From: Hordeum vulgare subsp. vulgare
Taxonomy: Eukaryota > Streptophyta > Magnoliopsida > Poales > Poaceae
Direction of reading: 5' to 3'
Assembly (NCBI RefSeq): GCF_904849725.1
Contig: NC_058518.1
Span: forward strand, 419,313,081 to 419,377,080
Length of the DNA stretch: 64,000 nt
The translations under genes were made by a program, and so were the position numbers. Positions 1-12,605 of the stretch are shown one piece after another. The notes below the pieces were generated by a model. That model made no database searches, was not told where the DNA came from, and worked only from the letters and a program-made list of their open reading frames with translations. Each line of letters begins with the position of its first letter. Positions within the stretch are counted from its first letter, which is position 1.

Positions 1-160
1 CAGTAAGTTCGCCATAATCTTAATGCAAATCTACTAAGAGGAACCTACACACTAAGTTTGACGCTTCATCTCCTTATTTGACAACTTCGTTGCAGAATAT
101 TCACAACGGTCTTCATGAAGCGATGGGATAGGAACAAAATGGCACACATTTGCAAGGTAC

Positions 161-1686
161 TCATACTTGTGATGTGCGTTGGGTTTTTCATCAAGAGGAA
201 TGGGTTATCGCAGCACAGTGTTGGTAAGTATCTCCCTCGGTTATGAAACCAAGACTTATCAAACCAATAGTAATATCAACCACAACCATCTACAGCGGCT
301 GCACACAAAAGAACAAACAACTTGCACCCAATGCGGGCAAGAGGGTTTTCAATCCCCTTGGTATCGCTATTTACAAACGAATGAGGTGTGTATATAATTG
401 TAAAATGCAAATATTATAAAAAGGAAATAAATGGCAGCAAGGTATTGGAGGTTTTAGCAATATGTTGTGAATAGACCCCGGGCCATAGTTTTCCCTAATG
501 GCATCTCTCATGAAAATATCATACGGTGGGTAAACAAATTGCTGTTGGGCAATTGATAGAAGAGCGGATAGTTATGAAATTTTCAAGGCAATGATCATGT
601 AAATATAGGCATCACGTCCATAAACAAATAGGATGACTCCTGCCTGCACCTATTACTATTACTTCACTTCAAGAGCACTTCTATGCTTGCCTCCCTATGT
701 ATTAAGTTCATGACAAAGGAAGTAATGCTTGGAGTAAGATGACATGATGTATACAAAGTAAGCTCAAACAATATGAATAAACCCCATCATTTTACCCTTA
801 GTAGCAGCAACACAAAGATGCAACTTGTCCTCTTCTGTCACTGGGATATAGAAACTTGCCCGGTTGAACCTACTACAACACACCTTTCTCACCGAAGAAA
901 TATCAATCTAGTTGGCCAAACTATTTCAATAGTTCGGAGATAATTATGAAGCTATCATAATCATGCACATAAGAATCATATTATATATCAGAGGAGACTC
1001 AAATATTTATTGTGAATAATTCGAACATAAACCCACAATTCATCGGATCCCAACAAACGCACCGTACAAAAGAGTTACATCATATGGATCAAAGAGAAGA
1101 TGCGACGATCATTGTATTGAAGATCGAAGAGAGAGAGAGATATTTCCGTCTAGGTACATGCTATGGACCCGTAGGTTTGTGGTGAACTATTCCACATCAT
1201 CCTGAAGGCAGCAAGGTTGATGAAGAAGCCCTCCGTGATCGATCTCCCTTTGGGCATAGTGTCAGAATGGAGCTTTAGATGGCCTCCCATCAAAACAGAA
1301 ACTTGTGACAGTGTAAGAAGTGTTTCAGGACCTCCATCGATGTTTTTAGGGTATATGGGAATTTATAAGCCAGAGAATGGAGATGGGAGAGCCACGAGGG
1401 GACCACAAGCCATCAGGGCTCCCCCAGGGCATGCCCTATTGGCTTGTGGGGCCCTCGTGCGACCTCCTACCTCCTACTGATGCTCCACGGTCTTGTTTTG
1501 GTCCAAAAAAATTCACAAAAAGTATTATGTCAATCGGACTTCGTTTGGTACTAAAAAACTGAAAAGTGGAAAAACACGCACAAAACAGCATGTGGCACTT
1601 GGCACTCGGTCAATAGGTTAGTGCTAAAAAAAATATAAATTGGTATGTAAGTACATAAAAATTATAGATACATTGGAGACGTATCA
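161..1686 (-). repeat. 3' LTR of the Athila-like element
   Basis: This is the minus-strand 3' LTR, about 1.53 kb, matching 6781-8310 along its length. Its minus-strand start carries the inverted motif GATACATTGGAGACGTATC at 1667-1685, and its other terminus reads TCATAC where the partner reads TGATAC, one decayed base. Short open frames inside it are chance frames. Confidence 0.88.
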
Positions 1687-1702
1687 AGCATCCCCAAGCT
1701 TA
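1687..1702 (-). other. Polypurine tract of the Athila-like element
   Basis: On the minus strand a purine-rich AAGCTTGGGGATGCT abuts the 3' LTR start. This is the expected priming site for plus-strand DNA synthesis and fixes the LTR/internal boundary. Confidence 0.75.
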
Positions 1703-4514
1703 ATTCCTGGTCGTCCTCAAGTAGGTAAATGATAAAAATGGAATTTTTGATATGACATGCTATCCAAGATGTAATATTATGCATGTATGCTCACTGAGAA
1801 AAGATGAACTAACAACTATTAACACAACTATATTTATAAGTATAAGTGGAAAAAAAAAAATTTCAAAGTGTATGATCCTCAAAGATTGTTTCACCCCTAT
1901 CCATATTTATTATATTAGCTAGGCATGGCTCCATCTTCACCACATAACTACAAATGTCAAGAACCACGGTGCACAAGTCAGGCTATTGGACTGTACCTTT
2001 TCAATATACATCAACTTTTTATTCTTCACGCAATACATGAGCGTGAACCATTGGACATAGCATATATGTGGAATAGAATAAGGTGGTAGGTTTCAAAGGG
2101 GTTGAAAAGTGGAGAAGATAGTCTCGTATCAACTAGGCATACCAACGGGCTATGGAGATGCCCATCGATAGATATTGACACAAGAAGTAGGGATTGCCAT
2201 GCAAATGACGCACTAGAGCTATAAGTGTATGAAATCTCCACTGAAGCTACGTGGGGTGTGAATCCAACTTGCTTTCTCATGAAGACCTCGAGCATTTGAG
2301 GAAGCCCGTCATTGGAATATACAAGCAAAGTTTATAATTTTTTTGATTCCCACTAACATATGAATGGTATAACATGAGACTCTCTACATGATGAACATGG
2401 TGCAACTTTGAGGCACAAGTGCGGTAAAGGATAATAACAAAGTCCATTCTCTCTTTTTCTATCATTTTTATTATATGGTGGGCTCATTTGGCCTCCCCCA
2501 TCTTTATTTCCTCACTCGGACAATGCTCTAATAATGATGACCATCACACTTTTATTTACTTACAACTCATGGATAACTCGATATGATGAACTATGAAGCA
2601 AAATGACTCAAATGTCAATGCCTCTAGTAGTGTACCAAGATGTGCAATGATCTAGCGTGACATGTATTTAGCATATGATAATTGGTGGCTTTTCCACAAA
2701 TGCTATTATGAATGGTGGCTTTGCCACAAATACTATGTCAGCTCTATATGATCATGCAAAGCAATATGATGATGAACAAACTAGTCATATGAAGTGACGA
2801 TGGAATTTGCATGGCAATATATCTCGGAATGGCTATGGAAATGCCATAATAGGTAGGTATAGTGGCTATTTTTAGGAAGATAAAATAAGGCTTATGTGCA
2901 ACACAGCGTGTCATCCCATGTGGCTTGGATGCACGGGCTAAAGTTGCAGCAATCCTCGAGGTGAGAATAGGCTATACGCGGTACTGGAGAGGCTAGCCAA
3001 TATGAGGAGGTGAGATTGCATATGTCCATGGTGTCACACTATTCATAAAGAACTCACATACTTATTGCAAAGTTTTATTAGTTTTACCACAAATCAAAGT
3101 ACTACGCACATGCACCGAGGGAGAGGGTTGGTAGGAATTGACCATCGCGCGACTCCGACTCGAAACAACACTAGGTTTTCAACGAGGAATAGAAATTCTC
3201 ACATATCATCACCATGCCCTTCTAATTTTCAGATGTTCAAGAAGTTTTGAAATCTCTTAATATTGACACCTCTTTGAATTAATAATTGTGCACTCACACC
3301 CTTTCATATCACCACATCAATATCATTAACTACAATTTCTCTATATGTGCTACACGATGGTTTTAATTATCACTCATCGAACACCCATTATTTTTTATCT
3401 AGTCTTATGACCCATCCAAATTAGTGTCACCATTTATTAACTCTCAAACAAATACAAGTGAGGAACGAGAGCATATTATTTCTACAAAATCTACACGCCA
3501 CCATGCTCAAAAAGATATAAGTCAAGCACATAAAGTATTCTAATAAATTATGATGATCGTGTGTATCTCTCAAATAGGTGTGTACAGCAAGAAATGATTC
3601 TGGCAAAATTAAAGTGGAAGTAAACAAAATCAAACGATGCTCCAGGCAAAACTCATATCATGTGATGAATAAAAATGTAGCTCCAAGTAACATATCGATG
3701 TATTAAGACGAAAGAGGGGATGCCTTCTCAGAGAATCCCCAAGCTTAGATGCTTGAGTATTCCTAGAATATTACCTTGGGGTTCCATGGGCATCCCCAAG
3801 CTTAGGCTCTTCCTACTTCTCATTCCCTTGTCCATCGAGATAATACCCAAAACATGAAAACTTCAACCACACAAAACTTAACAAAACTTTGTGAGATTCG
3901 TTAGTATAGGCAACATAACAAATACTTTTGGGTACTGGTACAAATTTATTCTTCTTTTATTTTAGCATAAGGTACTGTATTCTCACTTCTCCATGGCTTA
4001 TACCCCCTGGATATAATCCATGGCATACTCAAAACAAGCAAACTTTGCATGCAAAACAGAATCTGTTTAAAACAAATTAGTCTGTAGTAATATATTTAAT
4101 TGCGATACTTATCTAACTCCTCAAATTCTGCAAAAAAAATAGGAAGACCTGAGGAATTTGTATATCTATTCTGTTTAGAAAAATCAGATAAAAATACATC
4201 CCAGTAAAATCAGAGAAACTCCGCACTAGGCGTCAAAGTTTATGTTTGTACACCATATCAATTCTACTCATCATGCAAATCATCCCAAAGGCTTTACTTG
4301 GAACAAACACTAATTAAAACATAAAAAAAACAATCATTATAGCAGCAAAAATTATGTCATCACAAACAAACATAAAGTAGAAAGAAAAAATAAAGACAAC
4401 TATTGGGTTGCCTCCCAACAAGCGCTATTGTTTTACGCCCCTAGCTAGGCATATTGCATAGTTTGAAGTGTTGCCATCCTTGACATTGAGTCCATAACTA
4501 ACCCTCATGATAGA
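1703..4514 (-). other. Non-coding 3' internal region of the Athila-like element
   Basis: About 2.8 kb between the protease relic and the polypurine tract, where autonomous relatives carry reverse transcriptase, RNase H and integrase. I see no frame with their motifs. The stretch near 4400-4450 (minus: GGGAGGCAACCC and neighbours) resembles the sequence that normally follows pol in Athila-type Triticeae elements, suggesting pol was deleted and the 3' untranslated part joined close to the protease. The many short frames are not conserved proteins. Confidence 0.6.
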
Positions 4515-6557
4515 TTAATAAGGTGGTTTGATTCTCTTTCTAGGTAAGTGTCCCATGCCTTTCTTTAATGGGAATTGGAACCTTATGTTGCCTTCTTTCA
4601 TATCAATGATTGCACCTATAGTTCGTAGGAAAGGTCTTCCATGTATAATGCGACAAGTAGGATTGCAATCAATATCAACCACAATAAAATCTACAGGCAC
4701 ATAATTTGTGTTTCCAATTATAAGCACATCATTAATTCTACCTAAGTGTTTCTTAATGGTAGAATCCGCAAGATGCAAGTTAAGGGAACATTCTTCAATA
4801 TTAGTGAGACCAAGCACATCACATAAAGCTTTAGGTATAGTATAAATACTAGCACAAAGATCACACAAAGAATTGCATTAATATTTATTTATCTTATTTT
4901 TTATAGTACGTTTCCACTCATCATGCAACTTTCTAGGAATATAAACTTCAAGCTGATGTTTCTCATCATAAGCTTTTACCATAGCTTCTCCTATATGTTG
5001 AGTGAAAGCTTTATTTTGTTCATAAGCATTGGGTGAGCTAATAATGGATTGCAACAAGGAAATAAATTCTACTAAAGAGAAATTATCATAATTAAATTCC
5101 TTGTAATCCAAGATAGCGGGCACATCACTAGTTAAAGTTTTGACCACTCCAAACCCACCTTTTTCAATTTTATCATTAGAATCATCACCCTCCAAGAAAA
5201 CGGGCCGTTCCTTAACTAAAGTTGACTCATCTCGAGTCCCTTTATCATTAGTATTAAGATAAGTAAAAAAGATTCAATAGGAGTAGTATTAATCATTTTA
5301 AGGTCTTCATCATGATTACGGTAAAAACCAGGTGGAAGAGCATTTTGTAGGAATTCTCACTTAGCTCTCAATTTAGCGATCCTCTCCTTACTATCATTGA
5401 TTGAAACTTGGGTAGATTTAATAGTCTCATTAAAATAATGCTTAGGAGGCAAAATTTTACTTTTAAGAGTCTCTACATCAAGAGAAATTCTATCCACATT
5501 CTTAGCCCAAGTATCGTCAATATGCAATTTTTCCTCTATCATAGTATTGGAAACTTTTTGAGAATTAATGAATTTCTTAATTGTGTTATCAAGATCAGAG
5601 GGTATCCTATTAGAACTTGTAGAAGAATTTCCATAGGAATTTACATAAGAATTTCTATAGTTGTTGGAAGAATTACCTCGATACGACCTCGGATTGAAAT
5701 TACCTCTATAAGCATTGTTGTTAAAATTATTTCGATAGACAAATTCACATCAATATCATAATTACTATGCTCAATCAAAGTAGACAATGTCATATCACTA
5801 GGATCAACATGAGAATTTTTATTAGCAACCAAATTCATAAGAGCATCCACTTTGTTACTCATAATAGCGATCTCTTCCATAGAATTTACCTTCTTACCAG
5901 TTGGAGCTTGTTCGGTATGCGATTGAGAATAGTTGAACATGATGTTGTACAGAAGTTTGTTGGCCTCTCCTAGGGTCACCTCCATGAAGGTACCACCTGC
6001 GGCACAGTATAGAAGATTTCTGAATGCAAAGTTTAGTCCAGCATGGGAATTTTGAATAATCGTCCATAAGTTTAAACCATGCGTAGGTCAATTCCTTATC
6101 ATCAATTTCATTCTCTCCCAAGCTTGAGCAACAAGTTCATGTTCTTGCTGTTTTCAATTAATTATTTGATTTCTTAGGGTGGTGATCTTTGCATGAGGAA
6201 AATACTTGGCAAGGAAAGCATCTTGAAACTTATCCCTTGTTCCAATACTATTACGTAGCAAATATGAAAACCAAGCTATTTCTTTATATCTAAGCAAAAA
6301 AGGAAATAATTTGAATTTCACAATATACTGTCCGGGTCCTTTTTCTTTTGCATATCAAAAAGTTCCACAAGAGTATTGACTTTTGAAACGGGATCCTCAT
6401 TAGGGATTCCTAAAAATTGATCTTTCATGTCAAGATTTAACAATGAAGCACTAATATCAAAAGCATGTGCGCTAGTGGTGGGTGGTATAGAATTAATAAT
6501 AAAATCATTATTATCAGTATTTGAAAAGTCACACAACTTAGTAGTATCCAGAGACAT
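4515..6557 (-). pseudogene. Decayed gag-protease of an Athila-like Gypsy element
   Basis: Reading the minus strand downward from 6557, a series of broken frames gives gag-like segments (6557-6318, 6121-5894, 5985-5641, 5542-5357, 5195-4878) and then a clear retropepsin segment (4868-4515). The last contains the aspartate context DLCASIYTIP, where active relatives have DLGAS, followed further on by the HGRPFLRT flap/core motif and a KGMGHLPRKR tail. Gag normally packages element RNA and the protease cuts the polyprotein. Multiple stops and frameshifts, and Gly to Cys beside the catalytic Asp, mean the product is inactive. It ends directly before non-coding sequence without reverse transcriptase. 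Confidence 0.75.
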
Positions 6558-6750
6558 GGTGACTAAGTGATCAAATTGACAAGTGTAACAAGCAAACTAG
6601 AGTGTGAAGATGCAATCTAGTGACAAGCTAAGCAAGCAAAGATAAATATTGTTGGAATTTTTTATGAGGCAAACTAAATATACCAGCAAATAAAAAGAGG
6701 AATAAGTGAATGAAACTTTGTGCGGGGTTACTTGATAGTTGGTGATGATA

Positions 6751-6769
6751 TTCCCCAGCAACGGCGCCA
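6751..6769 (-). other. Primer-binding site (tRNA-Asp type)
   Basis: The minus strand reads TGGCGCCGTTGCTGGGGAA, complementary with one mismatch to the 3' end of plant tRNA-Asp. It lies 11 bases inside the 5' LTR and gives the orientation of the element. Confidence 0.88.
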
Positions 6770-6780
6770 TAAATCCTTCG

Positions 6781-8310
6781 TGATACTTGTGATCTACACT
6801 GGATTTTCCGTGAAGATAAATGGGTTATCACAGCACAAAGCGGGTAAGTATTTCCTTCAGTTATGAAACCAAGGTTTATTGAACCAATGGGAATATCAAC
6901 CACAACCGTCTTCAGCGGCTGCACACAAAAGAACAAACAGCTTGCACCCAACGCAGGCAAGAGGGTTGTCAATCCCCTTGGTCTCGTTATTTGCAAGCAA
7001 ATGAGGTGTGTAGATAATTGGGAAATTCAAACTAAAATAAAATAAAATAAACATATTGGAGGTAATGGACATGTTCTGAATAGACTCGGTGCCCATAGTT
7101 TTTCCTAATGGTATCTCTCAGGAAAATAGCACACGGTGGGTAAACAAATTACTGTTGGGCAATTGATAAATGAGTGGGTAGTTATGCGATTTTCACGGAA
7201 ATGATCATGTAAATATAGGCATCACGTCCATAAACAAATAGGCCAACTCCTCCCTGCACCTATTACTATTACTTCACTTCAAGAGCGCTTCTATGCTTGC
7301 CTCTCTACGTATTAAGTTCATGAGAAACGACGTAATGCTTGGAGTAAGATGACATGATGTAGACAAAATAAACTCTACCAATATGAATAAACCAAAATGT
7401 TTTACCCTTAGTAGCAGCAACAGAATCGTGCAACTTGCCCGCTTCTGTCACGGGGATATAGAAACTCGCCAGGTTGAACCAACTACATCGCACCTCTCTC
7501 ACTGAAGTAATATCAATTCAGTTGGCTAAACTATGTCAATAGATAGGAGATAATTATGAAGCTATTATAATCATGCACATAATAATAATATTATATATCA
7601 TAGGAGAATCAAATATTTATCATGAATAATCTGAACATAAACGCACCATACAAAAGAGTTACGTCATATGGATCAAAGCAAAGATGTGATTATCATTGTA
7701 TTGAAGGTCAAAGAGACAGAGGTTGCCATATAGGTACTGGCTATGGACCCGTAGGTCTTTGGAAAACTACTCACACATCATCATGAGGGCAGCAAGGTTG
7801 GTGAAGAAGCCCTCCATGATCAGCCCCCTTTGGTAGAGTGCCAGAACGGAGCTCAAGTTGGCCTCCCATCAGAACAGAGACTTGTAGTTGCGTAAAAAGT
7901 GTTTCTGGACATCCCTCGATGTTTTTAGGGTAGATCGGAATTTATAGGCCAAAGAACGGAGTCGGGAGATCCACGAGGGGGCCACAAGCCATCAGGCCCG
8001 ACCCCAGGGCATGCCCTCTTGGCTTGTGGGGCCCTCATCCACCCTCCTGCCTCCTTTCAATACTCCATTGTCTTATTTTCGTCCAGAAAAAAATCACAAA
8101 AAATTTCAGGTCAATTGGACTTCTTTTGGTACTGAACACGTGTAAAGTGGAAAACACGCACAAAATAGCAACTGGCACTGGACACTAGGTCAATAGGTTA
8201 GTGCTCAAAAATAATATAAATTGGTAGGTAAGTACATAAAAAGTATTCTAAAAAGGATAACATAATAGCATGGAGCAATCAAAAATAATAGATACGTTGG
8301 AGACGTATCA
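6781..8310 (-). repeat. 5' LTR of the Athila-like element
   Basis: The 1530-bp 5' LTR on the minus strand, from TGATACGTC at 8310 to GTATCA at 6781. The 19-bp inverted motif GATACGTTGGAGACGTATC lies at 8291-8309. It is followed outside by the TSD GGTAC. Confidence 0.88.
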
Positions 8311-8315
8311 GGTAC

Positions 8316-9652
8316 TACACAACAACCCTACCAACACGTGATGTTTCAATTCTAAGCATCTAAATTAACTTTGCATGCTTCTACCAGCATATTTACCGAT
8401 ATGATGTTGCCCTTCAAACAATCGTGATTTCTGCCTCAACCCGGACACACCTCTAAACAACATATTCAATTACACTTGCAACCAACGCATCCTTATACTA
8501 CTTCCAGCTACACAAGTCCATGCATCATTGCTCTAACGACTTACATATGTGCATTGCAGGATACATACAACCATCACAAGCTTTTGGCCAAACTAATCCT
8601 CACTTCAAAACTCAACACCCAAGATCCAAGCTGGGTACTGAAAAATAAATGAGAAGCCTGCCAAGTTGTGATACAGAGAATAAATGCACATGCTAGAAAA
8701 GCCTCTGTACAAGCGTACAACTGAATAAATGACCGCACTTGTAGAAACTACGTGCTTCGATGTTCTGTCACCTTCATCTCAGTGTTTCCGTAGACTTCTT
8801 CTCCTTTTCATTAGCAACTATTGTTGTCATATTTGTCCTTAGTTGGTACTATTTTTCTCGTCGGTGAAACTTCACCATATATGTTTCAGAGCACATATTT
8901 TGTGGTTCACACTCTTGTTGTCGACTAAATACTACCAACATTTCAACCTAATAGTTCATTAATATTTATTATCTATGATCAATACCATGTACAACCATTA
9001 CCCCATTCGCCTACTTTATGCTTTAGTTTGTTTCCATAACACCATGTTGTTGCTTCTTGCAACCATCATTTTCTCATATGAAGATATTACCTTTTACTAC
9101 AACATATCATTTCCCACCCATCCAGACCGAGGTTTCCTTCACATGAACATGTTGCTTCCAAGGAGTCACATACTAAACAAAGCGCCACAACTAGCATTCA
9201 CAGTACTTAATAAACAACTCAACTAATTTTTTATTTAATATTAACCAAAATGATTCATTCCATTACCAACCTGTCTTTCACATCTCTACCTACATGGAAA
9301 TTTATACGATCATTTAACCCAATTGACATAAATACTATTCAGGAAGCAAGCATTAATTCTAATTTTTTTGCATCACCTACCTAAAAGTCCAATGCATCAC
9401 AGTTTTCTACCTAATAAAAAATAGAAAATCTCAATCAAACTCATACCCATTACAAACTATAAAGGTCTCACATTACTAAAATTTCTCTTAACAACTTATT
9501 TCACCACATCACAGTACTTGGTAACATGCCATAATTTGCGTATTCTAAGTGCAACAACCTTTCCATAAATAGATTTACAGTGCCAACTCTATTTGTCGCC
9601 TAAGTTTTTCCGCTTCAACCTTCTGCCTCTATCTCTCAAGGATGAGATACAT
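8316..9652. other. No gene recognised; 3' flank of the FAR1-type pseudogene
   Basis: AT-rich sequence with only short frames. An 83-codon plus-strand frame at 8975-9226 has no recognisable motif. The stretch lies downstream of the minus-strand FAR1/MULE gene and may be its 3' untranslated region or transposon tail. I saw no terminal inverted repeat. Confidence 0.5.
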
Positions 9653-11433
9653 TCAATTCCGCTTGTCGTGCCAATCCTCCTTAGAGTACAAACACAAACC
9701 ATTCTTGTTTCCTTTCTGTTGCGCCTTCTCCTTCCTAAGCTCTACCAGGAGTTTGTTCCTCTTCGCTTTATCCTTTGGTCTACTTTTTTCGTTGATTTAG
9801 GAGGGTTTTTCAAACCGCTGCATCCTACTGCATCCTCATTAGGTGCTGCTGACTCTGGCACAGCACTAGACAACCTCCACTTCCATACTAGATTGCTCAA
9901 CTCATCCACTCCACGTGTAACAATCTTGTATGTCTCCGGACCAAAACGCGCATCTGAAGCAAGGGTACGCATATGCACGCACGGGCCATTGTACCTCAAA
10001 GTATTTGTTTCTGGTACATCAAAACAATCATTTTTTCCTTCTTGCATGTCTAATGGTTGCTTCCTCAGACCATCTACACATCATGTACCTTTTAGGTATT
10101 TCTTGCACATTGGTATGCACCATCACCTTCTGAATGTGCGGAGATAGGATCGGATTCATGTGGAATCGGTTGCATGAGCAGTCATACGCCTTGTCAACTG
10201 GGTCGACACCAACCACACGGATTTTACTGGAACTAGGATCGCATAGTCGAAGCTCAAACTTAAATTGATTACCTTCTACTAGATTAATTGGCAATGTTGT
10301 TGTTTCCTCCATCATTTCCTTGCACTTTCCAAATGCAGCCATTGGCGCTTGCTCCTCTATCTTGTACCTAGATAAAGAAACATTACTAAGTTAGAAAATG
10401 TTTTGCAGAAGCAAAACAAGAATTAAGGAGCAATCCTACTATTCTAATGGTGCACGATAAAACAAAGAATTTTCTGTAAATTTAATACAAGTACGTTCCA
10501 TACCTTGACAACAAAGGAGCTACTGTTGCCTCACCAAGGAACCCAACATTATCCTCCTGGTCAAGCCTAGGTTCCTGGATGTACTCATATTGCTTCAGAG
10601 ATTGCCAAACCGAATCATGAGGGTGCACAAGCTTCTTGAAGAGTGAGTTCAGCCTTCCAACCTACTAGTTGTTCCTGTAAAGGGGAAGAAATTCTTTTTG
10701 AAGTACGCTGCTGCCCAAGCGTGTCGGCATTCCCACATGTTAATCACATGTGGGTGCTCAACAAGGTCATGCTTCAACACCATATGTTGCCATGCCTCCT
10801 CAAACTCGCCTACATTGTCCATCCCATTTACATAAAAATATAATTCTATCTCAAAATCTTCTATTGTCCTAAACAACATACCAAGTTTTTCCTTCGCCAT
10901 CTTCAACACATGCCACTTGCAACATTTGTGTATTATTGCCGGAAACACCATATCGGTAGTTGTTGCCATTCCTTGGTCCTGATCAGTCATTATGCACCGT
11001 GGAGAATCATGCCCCGTTGCATCCATCCACTTCTCAAAAACCCACTTGAATGTCTCATTTTTTTCAATAGGAATCAACGCACATCCAAACATTATCGTTT
11101 GCATGTGGTTATTAATCCCTACGATTGGTGCAAAGGGAATATCGTACATGTTCGTACAAAACATAGTGTCAAAGAACACGCAATCTTTGAATTTCTTGTA
11201 TGTCTCCCTGGTCCTTCCATCCACCCATAAAATTTCCATCACTACCTTATTCACATCTTCCATCTTCGCATAAAACAAGCATGGACTCTATGCGTGAAGC
11301 TTCTCAAAATACTCCATCGTTTTTTCCATATCATTCGAAGACACCTCATTTCTCATCTTAGTTCGAATGTTTGCAACATCTTTGTTAGTATATGGCAGGG
11401 TGCCTAGTTTCCCATGCAAGCCTCCAAGTGTAC
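9653..11433 (-). pseudogene. FAR1/MULE transposase-type pseudogene, 3' part (MULE, SWIM and zinc-knuckle regions)
   Basis: FAR1/FHY3-type proteins derive from Mutator-like transposases. Minus-strand frames give, in order: the segment before the MULE domain (11433-11280) ending in an in-frame stop near 11284; the MULE DDE core (11278-10649, with FFDTMFCTN, PRCIMTDQDQGM and a KCCKWHVLKMAKEKLG segment); a likely intron 10503-10368 (minus GT...AG); a SWIM zinc-finger region (10342-10028, YDCSCNRF...SPHIQKV...KRYMMCRW); and a C-terminal region (10047-9742), then a decayed knuckle CLYSKEDWHDKRN ending near 9653. A frameshift lies in an A6 run near 10040. The 5' part of the same gene is at 32201-33350; the reading resumes exactly across the retrotransposon nest. 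It is not functional. Whether it was a host FRS gene or an autonomous MULE cannot be told without terminal inverted repeats. Confidence 0.85.
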
Positions 11434-12605
11434 TGATATGTCTCAAACGTATCTATAATGTTTGATGGTTTCACGCTGTTATCTTGTCATCTTTGGATGT
11501 TTTATGTACCTTTTATATCTTTTTCGGACTAACTTATTAATTCAGTGCCAAGTGCCAGTTCCTGTTTTTTCTGTGTTTTTGGCTCTTTGCAGATCTGATT
11601 TTCGAACGGAGTCCAAACGGAATAAAATCCCCGAAATGATTTTTCCCAAACGAAAGAAGATCAGGGGGCATGTGGGCCAAGCGAGGAGGGCTACAGGGAG
11701 CCTAATACGTCCATTTTGCATCATGCTTTCATGTTGATATTTATTGCTTTATGGGCTCTTATATTACTTTGTGGTACCATATTTATGCCTTTTCTCTCTT
11801 ATTTTGCAAGGTTTATTTGAAGAGGGAGAATTCAGGCAGCAGGAATTCTGGACTGGAAAAGGAGCAAATCTTAGTCCACTATTCTGCACATCTCCAAATG
11901 CCCTGAAAAGTTACAGGGAATTTTTTGGGATTATATAAAAAATACAGAGGGGGGCTGCCAGGGCGCCACAAGCCCTGCCACCGCCACCCCTTGGTGGCGG
12001 AGGGCAAGCTTGTGGGCTCCCTGAAGGCCCACTAGCCCCCCTCTTTTGCTATATGAAGGGTTTCGTTCCACAAAATATCAAATGGGAGCTTTTTCATGGT
12101 TTCGCCGCCGCCACGAGGCGGAACTTGAGCAGATCCAATCTAGAGCTTCGGCAGGACGATCCTACCGGGGAAATTTCCCTCCCGGAGGGGGAAATCGTCG
12201 CCATCGTCATCACCAACACTCCTCTCGTCGGAGGGGAGGCATCTTCATCAGCACCATCTCCTCTCCAATCCCTAGTTCATCTCTTGTAACCAATCTCCAT
12301 CTCACGACTCCGATTGGTACTTGTAAGGTTGCTAGTAGTGTTGATTACTCTTTGTAGTTGATGCTAGTTGGATTACTTGGTGGAAGAGTTTATGTTCAGA
12401 TCCTTGATGCTATTCATTACACCTCTGATCATGATTATTATTATGCTTTGTGAGTAGTTACTTTTGTTCCTGAGGACATGGGTTAAGTCTTGTTAATAAT
12501 AGTCATGTGTATTTGATATTCGTTCGGTATTTTGATATATTTTATGTTGTTTTTCCTCTAGTGGTGTTATGTGAACGTCGACTACATAACACTTCACCAT
12601 ACTTG

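Larger units (their letters stand above)
161..8310 (-). mobile_element. Athila-like Gypsy LTR retrotransposon, non-autonomous, old
   Basis: Two similar long terminal repeats in direct orientation bound this element, and the 5 bases GGTAC occur immediately outside both ends (156-160 and 8311-8315), which is a target-site duplication. On the minus strand the 5' LTR starts TGATACGTCTCC at 8310, followed by a tRNA-Asp-type primer site (6751-6769), gag and protease relics, a long non-coding stretch, a polypurine tract near 1687 and the 3' LTR. No reverse transcriptase, RNase H or integrase motif is found in any frame between 1687 and 4514, so it could only have moved with enzymes from a relative. 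The LTRs differ by many substitutions and small indels, so the insertion is old. The family name is uncertain; the Athila-type assignment rests on the primer site and protease type. Confidence 0.9.

Noticed and set aside
9593..10147. 184-codon plus-strand frame
   Set aside because: It is antisense to the FAR1-type coding region (SWIM and C-terminal segments); the minus strand carries the recognisable protein.
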